Below, piece by piece: positions 11,083 to 22,540 of a DNA stretch of 64,000 nucleotides. This DNA is from Coccinella septempunctata (Eukaryota; Arthropoda; Insecta; Coleoptera; Coccinellidae), in assembly GCF_907165205.1 (NCBI RefSeq), contig NC_058190.1, positions 3,418,001 to 3,482,000 of the forward strand, read 5' to 3'. Below the pieces are notes generated by a model that worked only from the letters and a program-made list of their open reading frames with translations, did no database searches and was not told the origin of the DNA. Position 1 is the stretch's first letter. Each line of letters starts with the position of its first letter. The translations under genes were made by a program, and so were the position numbers.

Positions 11083-11972
11083 CTATTTTTTATACGATTT
11101 TCTAGAATGGAGTTTACTAGGGCAGTCTCGCTGAAGGCTCCAGCAGTAGTCCGCCATCATGTGGCTATCCCATCGTCCTTGATAACGATCTTCCATAGTT
11201 TTAATATCCTGATGGAATCTTTCCCCCTGTTCTTCACTACAATCACCTAAGTTTTCTGGAAAACGATCTAGGTGGCTGTGGAGGTAGTGAACTTTTATAC
11301 TCATGTTACAGCCGAGAATATTAAAATTTGAAAGCATAGTTTCCACTAATTCTTCGTAATTCTCTGCTTTATGATTGCCAAGAAAATTTTGTACTACTTG
11401 AACAAATGAACTCCAAGCGTTAGATTCAGTCTCGTTCATTGATGTGGTGAATTGTGGATCTTTAACAAGTTGCCTTATTTGAGGACCATCAAATATACCA
11501 GCTTTTAGTTTTTCCGTGCTAATGCCAGGAAATTTACGTGACAAATACTCAAAACAATTTCCATCTCGATTTAAAGCCTTCACAAATTGCTTCATTAGGC
11601 CTAGCTTGATATGCAAGGGCGGAAGTAAGATTTTTTCTCTTGAAACCAAAGGTTCGTTGATCACGTTTTGACATCTCTTGAAGGCCAATTTTTGTTGACC
11701 CAGTGCTCATTTTTAGCTCTGCTGTCCCAAAGGCACAAAAAACAAGGATATTTTGTATAACCACTCTGCTGTCCAAGGAGGAAGTTAATCATTTTTGAAT
11801 CAACACAAATTGACCACTGATGTTCTTCGTATTTAATTTTTCTCAAAACTAATGCTATTGTTTCATATTCTTCCTTCATGGTAGTAGAATGACCAATAGG
11901 AATTGAGCCATATTTGTTACCGTTATGTAAAAGAACACATTTTAAACTACGTTTTGAACTGTCAATATACCA
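11083..11972 (-). pseudogene. Fragment of a multicopy uncharacterised arthropod protein, frameshifted
   Basis: Read from 11972 the frame gives WYIDSSKRSLKCVLLHNG, then a span ending SGYTKYPCFLCLWDSR and HWVNKNWPS. The frame then shifts near 11660-11690 and continues with LPPLHIKLGLMKQFVKAL, KLKAGIFDGPQIRQLV, FPENLGDCSEEQGERFHQD and GRWDSHMMADYCWSLQRD to a stop at 11083. I recognise these blocks as a protein repeated many times in arthropod and cnidarian genomes and usually annotated only as hypothetical; its abundance suggests mobile-element origin. Its function is unknown. Conserved Cys and His residues (PCFLCLW, HSHLD, ERFHQD) suggest metal binding or an RNase H-like fold, but that is inference. 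The start is missing: a stop lies just upstream of 11972. Confidence 0.7.
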
Positions 11973-12346
11973 TTTAACCTGTAACGTGTATCTCAGAAAC
12001 TAGAGCTGATAGAAAAAATCTGGTGGCATTTTTGGAATCAGCACATTAAAAACATCTAAAATCAGATGTTAGATTTCCGGCACCAAATTTTTTTTTTCAT
12101 TTTGTTTGCCTGTGAATCACTCTGTAAATTTTAAGGTTGCGTTGTTGTGTAACCCTTTCAACTCAAGACAATCTATAAAAACGTGAAACCTTCAATTCTA
12201 CAGAAAAAAATTGTTAAACCGAAAATTACTGACCATCTGAGGTACCTACTAATTCATCATCATCATCATTGCTGTATCCCGTTACCGGGAATAAATCTAC
12301 AAAAAGACAAAAAAAAAGATGCGAACAGACTTGTAATTTCTTAGGG

Positions 12347-13400
12347 CTAATTGCGACTGAGTGCCCTCCTGTGATGGAAGAGACCCAACCGTGACTGAAA
12401 GATCCTTCCACACTCAAGGCATGGATAGTCACCAACCAGATCTTGCCGCCTCTGTATTCTTCTCGAGTTTCCATTATAACTGTGGACCAAAGACCACCAC
12501 CGTGACCTGTATAGATGTGACGATAGATGTTCCCAGTTATGATTGGCATTAACTGATTTCAGGGATTGATGTAGTGTATCCTTAAACCGCTTATACTGGC
12601 CTATTGGTTCCCGAGCTTCCTCTGTGAATTCGCCATACAGAGCTATTTTGGGGAGTCTTGTGTCTTGCATCCTCTGTGGCCGCTCCATCTGAGTCGGGCC
12701 CTCGTTACTTGAGTCTCAATTGTTGTACAACTCGCGCGTTGCAAGACTTCTGCATTCGAAACTTTGTTGTACCACCTGACGTGCATTATCTGTCTTAGAT
12801 GACGTTGTTGCGTTTGTTCGAGCTGTTTAATATGTCGCCTATAGGGCGTCCAGCTTTCGCTTCCGTAAAGGGTACCACTCCAGAGGCGTTTTCTCGGGAC
12901 TATCAGGTAGAGCATCGATGCCGAAGAGGATCCCATCTAGGAATCTGATGCTAGACTATGCTAGGTCGCCCATACACGGGGCTTCTTCTCGGTATTAGGA
13001 ACTTTATTCGAGTGTAGCATCAATGAATATCACTCGGTCGCCCGAGTACGAGAAATCCCCAGATGTTGGGGATGCCGATAGTAGGGGCTGGTCGGCCACA
13101 CACAGGGACTTATGATGGATATTCCTCGATAGTACCTATCGTATAGTCCCGAGAAAACGCCTCGTGAGTGGTACCCATAAAGAAGCGGAGCGTTGGGAGG
13201 ACCACTGCTTTGTAAACAGCTGTCTTGGTCTTCAGATTGAGGTCGTGATTTTGAAACACTCTGTCCTTTAGCTTCCAGAATGCCCGTGATGCCGAATTGA
13301 TTGTGTATTCCGTGTGTAGGTTAGCCCTAGTATTCATGAAGCTTCCCAAGTATTCGTACTGCTCGACCTGTTCTAGAGTTTCATTCTCCAGACCTACTAA
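12347..13400 (-). pseudogene. Non-LTR retrotransposon reverse transcriptase C-terminal part
   Basis: From about 13400 the minus strand reads LENETLEQVEQYEYLGS, ASRAFWKLKDRVF, and LKTKTAVYKAVVLPTL, where it is interrupted by an insertion (12870-13176). It then resumes YGSESWTPYRRHIKQLEQ, RHLRQIMHVRWYNKVSN, and LRWSGH. After a frame change it reads MQDTRLPKIALYGEFTEE and ends at 12347 with a CLECGRIFQSRLGLFHHRR finger. These are the thumb and C-terminal blocks of the endonuclease-reverse transcriptase proteins widespread in animals (YLGS, VLPTLLYGSEtWT, RhlRrImgirW, RLRWlGH, and C-x2-C-x(n)-H). The final His of the C2H2 finger is missing. The palm with the catalytic YADD box is not present. 5'-truncated and dead. 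Confidence 0.8.
12870..13176. mobile_element. MITE of 307 bp inserted in the reverse transcriptase fragment
   Basis: The left terminus GGGTACCACTCCAGAGGCGT pairs with the reverse complement of the right terminus, GGGTACCACTCACGAGGCGT, and the match continues through TTTTCTCGGGACTAT, about 36 bp in all with few mismatches. Both sides carry TAAA (12866-12869 and 13178-13181), which looks like a 4-bp or slightly longer target duplication. Removing it brings the RT blocks VLPTL and YGSESW back together to within a small indel, which supports insertion into a pre-existing LINE copy. It is GC-richer than its surroundings and encodes nothing recognisable. Confidence 0.75.
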
Positions 13401-14082
13401 TTAGAACACTCAGAGCTGTCATCTTTCAGGTGATACCTACACAAAAATCAAAACATTTTAAATTCGAGTTTTAATTCCAAATCATCTTCATGAAGCAGAA
13501 AGCTCCTATAAGCGGATAATATATCTTCAAAATCTTTTGATAACGGGGATTTCAATGAAATACTAATAACGATACGAATATTTTAATGGTAAGACTATCT
13601 TGACCTCTACCTTGGAATTCGAGAAATAGAAGTTCGAGGTACTTTCGCTGGTGGTTTTCGTGTTAAATGGATGTATTTGCATATTCATGAGGGTACTCCA
13701 CCTTTATTTGAGCTTTCGTCGAATATCCATGTGCAATTAAACGTATAATCCCATAATTGACTACCGCATCTTAAATGTGGAAGTCGTTTTTACTTTCGGT
13801 GAAAGTGAAATTTTATATAACGGACATAAATATGATTTATTCATTCCATCGAATATCATCAACAATTTGTGGTCGTTTAAGTGATTTGTTTCAGACGAAA
13901 TACCTACTACTTCCTTGATATTGGTCCGAACTCGATTCAAGTGCAAGTGAAAGATGTGTTATAACTCCAAGATTTTCTATTATTTTAATTCCTATTTATT
14001 ATGCCCATAAATGAACCTTGCTTCATGTTTCGAGAAAAATTGATTTGAAATAAGAGAATGGGCTGAGCATTGCTTGAGATGC
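13401..14082. other. AT-rich intergenic stretch
   Basis: No gene or clear repeat terminus was recognised. The open frame at 13761-13946 (minus) has no known motif. Confidence 0.45.
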
Positions 14083-14452
14083 TGTTTTTTATTTAACAGT
14101 AGATTCTTGAAGACAAAAGAAACACTTTTTTCAGTATCATTTTTTCCTTTTCTGCCTTGATGAAAAGTATAGCCATTTTAAGTTTTCATAATGAGCTGTG
14201 TCACCCCTGGAAAAACAAAATTATCTTCGGAATAACTAGTTGAATCTGTGACACATCTGTGGATCTTTCAAATTTCACAGATACTTTTCCAAAATTTGAA
14301 CATCAAATTACTCGAAAACGGCGCATTATACGAGAAAATATGAACAATACTTTTATTTTACAGCACGTTCAAATATTCAGCGTTTCAAGCGTTTCTTTTG
14401 ACCTTAGAATCTATTGTTGAAATATTTGTACGAGTCAAAGTCTCACCTGTAT
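14083..14452. mobile_element. MITE family G, shortened copy
   Basis: Both ends carry the family G terminal block: AACAGTAGATTCTTGA on the left and its inverted counterpart on the right, followed by CGAGTCAAAGTCTCACCTGTA. The family is also present at 26167-26973, 33631-34329, 34831-35216 and 58578-58770. Its consensus terminus is TACAGGGTGAGTCTTTGACT. This copy is about half the usual length and its outermost left end is missing. There is no coding capacity. Family G is a label used only here. Confidence 0.7.
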
Positions 14453-14629
14453 ATAAGTTTTGCCCCGTATGTGCATATTCACAAGCAAGCCCTGTAGGTG
14501 GGATTGTATTAAACCAAAATTTTTTCTCCTTGACAGCTGAGACGGTTATGATGAAAATGTTTTTTGAATTATGCCCGAATATCTCGCAGGACCTGAATGA
14601 ATTTTTTTGCATGTACGATCAAACATTTT

Positions 14630-15345
14630 TGTACGTCAGATTTCACATTTTTAAAGAGTGTGGAAATATTTTACATTACCTGAATTTTGCAAAAACTTGT
14701 CACAGAGTGTTCTAAATGTTGTGTCAAAAATTGGGATCACTATTTGCCCATAACTTGCGTTTTTAAAATGGAAACCCTATTTTTTATCATTGCGTTGAAT
14801 TCTGCGAAAAAAAATTATAGGGTTCTAATTCGTTAATGCTCCTGAAATGAATAATTTCTGAGTTATTTATGATTTAATGTCGTACGTAGAGTCAAATTCA
14901 TAAAATCTGCTTCATATCAATAATCTATGGTCTTAAAAGATATATTATCCCAATAATTCAGAAGTTACAGATCTAATAATTTTATCTGAAATTTTTTTTT
15001 TATTCATTCAAATTCTGCGTTTTGCGGTTTTTTCAAATAAATGAATTCAGATAGATTATAATATGGATCAGATTTTATGAATTGTACTCTACATACGACA
15101 TAAATTCAAAAAATCTTTAATAACTCAGAAATTATTTATTTTGAGAAGAATTAGAACATTATCATTATTTTTCTTCGCAGAATCCAACGCAATCATAAAA
15201 AATTAAAGCTCTAATTCGAAAAACTGAAGTTATGGGCAAATCTTGATCCCAATTCTTGACACAAAATTTGCAACACACTGTGGCAAGTTTTCCAATATTC
15301 AGGAAATGTTTCCACACTCCTCACTCTTCGTTCAAAAATGTTATA
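14630..15345. repeat. Large diverged inverted repeat, arms about 340 bp
   Basis: The left arm (from about 14630, including TTTGCCCATAACTTGCGTTT near 14742) and the right arm (to about 15345) are reverse complements with scattered mismatches. Shared blocks include TTGTGTCAA-AATTGGGATCA, ATAATTTCTGAGTTATT and CATAAAATCTG. The centre is near 15000. This is a palindromic MITE whose exact ends I could not fix. Confidence 0.65.
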
Positions 15346-16621
15346 ACGGTTTGTGCTTAAAATATTTAGAATAGGAATAACGAATATAATTCTGAATATT
15401 ATTATTATTAATATTATATTTTCCTTTTCTTTAGTTTTTTCTAGAAATCTTGAAAACTATTTGGGCGAATGCAAAAATTCGAACAGAAATATATTCAGAA
15501 TTGAATACTCCATAATATCAGAAACGAAAAAATAGAGAAAAAATTTGGAAAATTCATTTTCATTCTCTTTATAACTGGAAGTGCTCAGGCTTCAAGAATA
15601 TTTTAGCTCAGTAGATGGTGTCGAATAATATCATAATCCCAATATTGAGATTTCAAATATGTCCAGTTCTTCAGAAACGTCTAATAGGTACCCGACCTTG
15701 GGACACCTTGAATATCTAGAATCTTTCTTGTTATGATTTCTTGATGATTTCAGAGTCTGCATATTGCAAACTAATTTTCAGTAGAATACAAATAAATGTT
15801 GCGTAAAACCAATTCAAGTTATGTACCATGTTGAACTATTTCCTCAAATAATTTAAGGAAATAATTCAACATGCAAGAATTTTTTGTCCTTCAGGAAATT
15901 GAATATGGAGATGAAGTTTATGTATATAGGAATGAATATTGTACATATATCTACTTATAACATGTGTACATATATCTATCTATAACAAGTTTAAGACATC
16001 CTCTAATTCAGGAAGAATACTGAACATTAAAGCAATGGTAGGTGTTGCAAGAATGACATTGGCAATCCAGAATTTGCATACACAATGGAAATTCAATTTG
16101 ATATTCCTTATTCAAATAATCTTCTGTGGGATTATTACCATTGTTCTATGCATAAAAACGTTGTTAGATTTATACGAAATACTTCAGTTGTTATTGAGGT
16201 TAGTGTTGCAGTGGAAAAATTGTTCCGTATCATTAAACACAAATTTTTCGTTCGAATAATTCACCTTCAATAATTCGATGCATTTCGTAACAGCGGAAAT
16301 TCTTAGAAAAAATAAAGTGGGCATCCTTGTTTTCGTTAATCATTTTCATATATGCGTTGAAATTGCACAGGAAATAGCAGTTTTATAGGGTTGTTCTGTG
16401 AATGAGACAATTTGTTCTAGTGAATATTGGAACTATCTTCAAACGTACAGCGATGAGTAGATGATCAACAAAATTGTTGGTTACATTACAAACCACGAAT
16501 GTTTTTGTCTTGCTATTTGTGTAGTATATCATTTGGAATTTCGGCGTGTATCTTCTATCCATTTAATTTTTGAAAAGTTCAAAATTGCTTGTTTTCTTAC
16601 ATTCATTTATAAGGCCTACCC
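15346..16621. other. AT-rich stretch with one small palindrome
   Basis: Open frames near 15353 and 15939 carry no known motif. A near-perfect 47-bp hairpin is listed separately at 15827-15873. GGGACACCTTG near 15700 resembles the end of the element at 16822-17233. Confidence 0.4.
15827..15873. repeat. Short hairpin
   Basis: CATGTTGAACTATTTCCT pairs with AGGAAATAATTCAACATG with a single mismatch and a loop of about 11 bases. No terminator role is implied in this eukaryotic context. Confidence 0.6.
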
Positions 16622-16811
16622 CGGGTTTCATAAAGATTGATCGGAAAGTCAACGCTTGATTGACGAATAGAATAGTCAGTTTTCAATCAATTATTCAGTC
16701 ATGATCATTCAGATTATCATTCTCACATCAAATTATGATGTTCATACATCCATTCAATTATTATCAATTGCTTCTTTTTCAATATATTTACAAATGAAAA
16801 GGTTTCAGTGA
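16622..16811. mobile_element. MITE family R, truncated copy
   Basis: It starts CGGGTTTCATAAAGATTGAT and continues through GTCAACGCTTGATTGA, matching the right terminus of the complete copy at 30176-30420 read in reverse. The match stops near 16811, where a family H terminus begins, so the distal end is lost. Confidence 0.65.
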
Positions 16812-16821
16812 ATGGAGTATA

Positions 16822-17233
16822 CAAGGTGTCGATTAAAACTTTTTTTTTCAATCACAGGGCCAGTTTGTGACAAAGGATAGTGATTTTAAATCATATTGAT
16901 CCTAGATTATTGTTTTATCACACCTAATTAAAATTATTCCAAGTAGTTAATCGAAAACCCAAGTAAATGTAAATTAAAACAATTGTTTTTTCTACATAAT
17001 TTTTATTACTCAGAATAAACCCCCTCTATAGGGGTGATAATATGGGCGAAAAACACTGTCCTTAATCACAAATTGGCACAGTAATTAGAAAAATAGAACG
17101 AAAATCGACAATTTCAGGTTAGGATTTTTTGGAAACGGTACATTTTCACTCAACTAATGTTGGTGTCATTCGATAGTATTTGATCTACTCTACCGTGGTG
17201 TGGCGTTTGATTCGCTAGTTTTGGGACACCTTG
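16822..17233. mobile_element. Small TA-flanked element between two inverted family H termini
   Basis: The ends CAAGGTGTC (16822) and GACACCTTG (to 17233) are inverted and flanked by TA (16820-16821 and 17234-17235). Directly outside, GTGAATGGAGTA on the left and TACTCCATTCAC on the right are inverted family H termini. It reads as a 412-bp insertion of a Tc1/mariner-type MITE, though the repeats beyond the first nine bases are poor. Confidence 0.45.
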
Positions 17234-17235
17234 TA

Positions 17236-18760
17236 TACTCCATTCACTTTCATCTTAGCACTCGGTTGGCCTTAAAATAATTTTCTCACTCACTAGAGCG
17301 CAGTAAGGTACGCAAGTAAGGCACTCATGAAATGTCGTTAATGTCATGCACCGTTGCCACAACTATTATCAATTTATTGCAAAAATGTCCAAAGTGATTG
17401 AGAAAGAGAGAATAAAGGGTTTCAGAAAGTGCTATCTATGTGCTATTTAGAATTCAGGTCCGCTCGTTCAAATAGTAGGTAACCCTGATATTCTAATATC
17501 TCCAATACATCAGACGGTAGCGAACATATTCAATTCAAGTGAATTTATATAATGTTTCATCTGAATCTAAACGACTTATATTTCAGCTGAATATTTCCAC
17601 AATCAGAAAGATTGTGAATGAAGAGGATGACAAAGAATTTTCTTCTATTGGGAGACCCAAAAAAGTGGTGGCGTTTGAGAATTTTATGTTTGAATGAATT
17701 AATGCGAAAAGTTTACTACAGGATTTTCGATGAATGTTATCGTACAATAAGTTCCCGAAAACTGATTTTTCTATTTTTCATTTGAACTGAGCTGTACATT
17801 GTAAATGCCTTATGGAATGAATACATATATATTTATTAATATTATATCAAAGTATTAAAAATAAACAGTCATAAATATGAGCCAGCTGTCCTGTTTATTG
17901 TTACTCAATGTGAAGTTCTTCTTGCCTTGAAACTTCCTTCAATTATTTTGACTTCCATTGATGCAAGATTATTTTTGTTGAAGAATCAAACATTTTTGTA
18001 ATTATCTGTTAATTCCTTCGAGAGATACCCATTTTCAATCACTGCATCATATGCATTTCATCTTCGGGTTAATTTTTTGAAATCTGTAACTATAATGTAA
18101 CGTATTCAACCTTTACCCAAAGAAGATAACCAACATTAACTCTCCTCAAGCTACTGCATATTATGTGTCAATAATTCAATAGCAAAAATAAATATATTTA
18201 AAAACTGATCACTTGTATTTTCCATGCAAATAACTAGATTTGGTATGTCTTCAATCCGTTTGTATAAACGTCAGTTATGTTCGTCACCCATTTTCGACTT
18301 CGTATTTTCCGAAGTCATTCGACATTGTGACAAAATACGTAATTACTGAGACTTTTACGTAGAACGGACAACATAGCGCTGATTTAAAACCCAAAAATGT
18401 TTTGACAAGCGTCATAAGTCATAACCCCACACTGTTTTCGTACTACACCATAAACATAGGGACATGGACTGAGCAATGCCAGCATGTAATTTCCTTTCTT
18501 ATAGAAAGAGAGAAATGATCGTCGGGCCATTACCTGTCTCTTTTCGCTCTTCACATAGAGGTGAGTGCGGACCAATCAAAATTCTAGCTAGCATGCCCGA
18601 TGTTCAAATTCTCTCTATCACTTTTTTTGACCGTATTTCATGCATAGATAGAAAGGGCAGGCACAGTACATATTTCTATGTCTAAGTATTACACAGATTG
18701 GAAGGTGTCGAATTTCCATGGCATGGCCAACCGTGTGCTAAAATAAAAGTGAATGGAGTA
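17236..18760 (+). mobile_element. IS630/Tc1-like element, family H, copy 2 (inverted relative to copy 1)
   Basis: It begins TACTCCATTCACTTTCATCT and ends with the inverted counterpart at 18760, with TA on both sides (17234-17235 and 18761-18762). The interior matches copy 1 in reverse: ATGTCCAAAGTGATTGAGAA near 17383, then frame blocks QIVGNPDIL and QTVANIFN, an intron whose donor is damaged, and the IVNEEDDKE-type exon near 17600. The extra length over copy 1 is largely an inserted MITE at 18446-18686. There is no complete transposase. Confidence 0.75.
18446..18686. mobile_element. MITE family S inserted in family H copy 2
   Basis: Sequence absent from family H copy 1 separates CGTACTA from TTACACAG. 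It matches the element at 54208-54448 in reverse: shared blocks are ATAAACATAGGGACATGG (an end), GACATGGACTGAGCA, the interior ATTACCTGTCTCTTTT, and GACCAATCAAAATTCTAG. The boundaries are approximate because the terminal bases are diverged. Confidence 0.6.
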
Positions 18761-18762
18761 TA

Positions 18763-20189
18763 TCTTGTATAAAATAAAGACAGCATTTCCTCTCGAGTCC
18801 TGAAGTAATTGAAATATACATAGTGGGCTAATTTTTTATGAGTTTGTGATGACCGGTTCACACTATAAATTTTTCAACTCTCATATGAATGACAGTATCA
18901 ACGAATCCTGCGTAATAAAGGAGCGGCGAATACCTTAAGAAAACGAACGAGTTTGCAGCCTTGATAAACTTGATGCAATTCCATATTAAGTACTCTTCGT
19001 CGATATGCGAAAGAGATCACATTCATGCAAATAAATACGTTACAGAAACTGATACGTATGTTTTGAAAGCGTCGATATATAGGGTGAAAGTAACCGTATC
19101 ATATTTCTTCTTCCTTCCTGAACTCTAATGATTACCTGAAGAAATTTGTCACGATTCTCGATATGCTCATTGACTCTGGGGTATAATATCGAATTAAATT
19201 CGTTTCCTCAATCTAATTTGCAAACATTTTTGTCGAAACATTAGTTTTCAGATGAATTAATAAATGCATTTTCAACAATTTTTTGTATTTCCTATCTGAT
19301 TATGGAAAGATTCAACTAGTGTGGGTTTTCCCGATTGATTTGATTAAAATAGAATGGCGAAGTGGAAGTAGTTGAGTGAATAAATATATAATTTATCCCA
19401 CGGTTTGTAACACATATCTTAATTTTAATATTTCGGAATATTTCAGAAATAAATGAATTCGCTGGAAATTCCACTATATTTTCACAAAACTTAGTGCTCA
19501 ATTAGTCGATCCGAAGCTTCTGTGTATAGAGAATCTTTGAAGAAAGCTGAATACTTTGCTACTTTTTTCAGTACAGTCAGATGAAGCAGGCGGAAATACA
19601 AATATTTGGTTGAGCCAAAAGTGACATTTTCTTCCAAGCTGGCACAGCTGGCTTCGAATTCCAGACCAGAGTGTACATTATTGATTATTATATAAAAATA
19701 ATATGCAAAAGTAAAGTCTTGAAGTCACATCTGGGATACCCTGCATTTGAAGCATGCTAAGAGAAAAGTTTTGAAATTTAAATTTCGATTTTTTTTTCAC
19801 GAAAACAAACTCTCCATTTTTCATTGACATATCGCGGTTTAGAAGACCTGAAGAGTACAGGGTGTCTACCAGAAAAACTTCTTCTTCTGCCTTATATAGG
19901 AAACTGCAGAAGTTACAAGAAAACTCGTCAAATTAAAGTTTCTAGATAGATCATTCTCCAATAATTTAATGATATAATACGGGGTGACAATAAAAGGACA
20001 TCTTTTGTGAACACCTTTCCTTCGTGTAAAATTTGAGAAAAGCTTGAAAATCGGAATTTTATAGTTTTATGGGTCTCGAATTATTGTTTCAGATTTATTG
20101 ATAATTTTCAGAAAAAATGGTCGGAAATTTCAAATGCTGAAGGTAGGTTACCGAAGTGGCAATAAATTAGGAATTTTTGAACAGGGGGC
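18763..20189. other. AT-rich stretch with an ACAGGGTG-type end
   Basis: No gene was recognised. ACAGGGTGTCTACCAG near 19858 has the terminal motif used by several MITE families here, but no partner end was found. Confidence 0.4.
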
Positions 20190-20692
20190 GAAAGGGACTT
20201 GATCATAAGTTTGTTCATTAGAAAAAACATTGAAAGAAAACAATTTTCAATGACCAACGATATTCTATGTCAAGGTTTTCATCATCAGATGTATCTATTT
20301 CAGAGTCACTCTCACTTACTTCCGAGATTTTTTCACTTTTTCGAACCTTTGTATATTTTTTTATATTTATTATTATTATTCAATGTTCTTTTTTTGAAGC
20401 AAACTCTTATTTTAGCTCAGTGCGGGAAACTTGGACCACTGATTATTATAGGTCGAATCTCCCGCACTCCTTTTTAACAACCTTTCAACACATATTTTCT
20501 TGAAACTTTTACAACTATTACTGAAAAGGCTCATCGTTTGTGAAACAATATTATACAATGAAAGTAATAAAACTTAATAACACCACGCACCTTTTATTAA
20601 ACTTTTCAGACAGTGTAACAAACAATAATTATTCAATTTTCTAGCAACGAGTATGTATCGCAAGCTATTTACGATACGATAAGATTCTACGT
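20190..20692. repeat. Dispersed repeat family F, uninterrupted copy
   Basis: A block of about 500 bp beginning near ACTTGATCATAAGTTTGTT and ending near GCAAGCTATTTACGATAC is repeated in pieces across 59489-63775. It includes an internal hairpin formed by AGTGCGGGAAACTT and CTCCCGCACT (about 20420-20470). The class is uncertain because the ends show no obvious inverted repeats or duplication. This copy supplies the unbroken reference for the interrupted one. Confidence 0.65.
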
Positions 20693-21393
20693 TAAAAAAG
20701 AAGGTAGGTTACGAACACTATACCTGAAATGAAAACTTACGGGAAAAAACAGAAATATAAAAAAACAGCAATTTCGAAAGATTAGTGATTAGTGTGTCAG
20801 AAAATAATTTTGATTCTGAAAAAATCAACAAACAATTTATTATTTAGGGAACTCTTCCTTCTTTATTCTTTACGTAGAATCGACTGAAACAATAAAAGAT
20901 TTAATCAGTGGATTAATTAATTGTAAAATGAGTACTTTGAGTTATATTTTCGGTCCGAAGAGAAAACAGATTTATATGAGAAATTCAGAAAAACCTCCCC
21001 AAAGGAAATATCAAAATAAGTGGGATCTCCTGTTTTCACCATAAGGCACTTTCTTATGAATACCAATGACTCATAAACCATTCAGTTTTTACCCGAGTTA
21101 TGGCATAAAGTTGAAATTACCATCAAATCTAACGATTCAAAAACATACCGAGTGTGTCATTTGAAATGACCAAGTAGTATGCTGTTTTGAGTATAACTGG
21201 AAGTTGGAGAGGTCTGAAAATACTATAGGCAGAAATTTCATTTTCGGGAATACAAACATGTGAATTTTCAGCACAAAATTATGATCAGTTCTTCATAAAT
21301 ATACATGTTCAACAATTAACGAATTTTTGGATAATTTTTTTTGTTTCTATAAAACGGTTTTTTTTCCATATCATAACTCCAGAAACTATTTCT
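20693..21393. other. AT-rich intergenic stretch
   Basis: Nothing recognisable by domain or repeat boundary. Confidence 0.45.
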
Positions 21394-22277
21394 TCTCAAG
21401 TTCAAATTGGCGATAATCAAAATCAAAATGACATTAGCCAAAATCAAATTGACAATATCAATTTCAAACTGGCATTAATCAGAAGCAAATTGGCATTAAT
21501 CAAGTTCAAATTGGCATTTATCAATTTCAAATTGGCATCAACGTTCGAATGGAACTTAATCAGTAGTTGATCACACAGATCAACAAAGCTCTTTTTCTCT
21601 GTCTTTTTCGTTAAAAAATTATGAGTTTTTCTGATGGTAACATCTGGAAAAGTATTACTAAGTATGTATTCGGGGTCTCTTAAATCTTTGCATACTCTGC
21701 GAAATGAAATAGTTAATAGGTATCCAAAGAACAGCGAACAGTAATAAACGTTGATTCTGAAACACAATGGGATTCTTAAATCGTCTCTTTTTATGATAAC
21801 TTATTAAAAAACACACGATCTTCCGTCTCTGTTCTGTGAATGAAACGAAATGGTAGAATCCAGAATTACCAAAAATTAGAGAATATCGTTCAAAATAATA
21901 TTGGCAAGGCAACGGTTGTTGATTGTGCAAAATTCATCGCTCATATCCAAAGATTCATTTTTTCTGCATTCGATATGCAAGATATAAATTTTTTGAGAAA
22001 ATTCCTTATTCTAGAATAGTTTTGATTAATTATGACGTTAATTACTGTGTATGTCATTCAATAAAATTTTTTCATTAATACATTTTATTCCAATGAAGAA
22101 TTCAATTTCAGAATTGCCAATTTGATTTTGTTTATTGTCAATTTGTAATCGATAAATGCCAATTTGAAAATTATTAATGCCACTTTGCTTCTGATTAATG
22201 CCAGAAATTTATATTGTCAATTTAATTTTGACTAATGTCATTTTGATTTTGATTAGCGCCAATTTGAAGTTGAAAAG
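21394..22277. mobile_element. Foldback-like element with tandem-repeat termini
   Basis: The left terminus (about 21400-21540) is a tandem array of roughly 16-18 bp units of the form CAAATTGGCATTAATCA. The right terminus (about 22105-22277) is the same array in inverse orientation, and the order of unit variants is conserved (for example ATCAAAATCAAAATGACATT in both arms). About 560 bp of unique interior separates them. Long inverted termini built of tandem repeats are the hallmark of Foldback or Galileo-type elements. Two open frames on the minus strand (21444-21767 and 21658-21930) have no domain I can name, and one runs into the array, giving an ANLxLINANL-type repeat. No target duplication was resolved. 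Confidence 0.7.
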
Positions 22278-22540
22278 ATATAAGTAGATCTAAAATTAAA
22301 AACGACACTTTTTATAAAAAATAATAAAATATGAAATGAACAAAACATGTAGCTTTATGACATCATTGTATATGGTTTGATCCACACTTTGAAACTATTT
22401 CTAAAGATACTGTTCAGTTCTTGGTCAACTACTGAACTCAGATTCGTTTAATTAACATTCGGACTTCTTTTCAGTCTTTAGTTACCTTGTAATTTTTTTA
22501 ATGTCAACTCCTATCAGCCATATCACGTCCTTTGCAATGT

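Noticed and set aside
21400..22277. Tandem repeats with unique spacing considered as a CRISPR array
   Set aside because: The repeats are contiguous about 17-bp units with no uniform spacers, arranged as mirrored arrays in a eukaryotic context.
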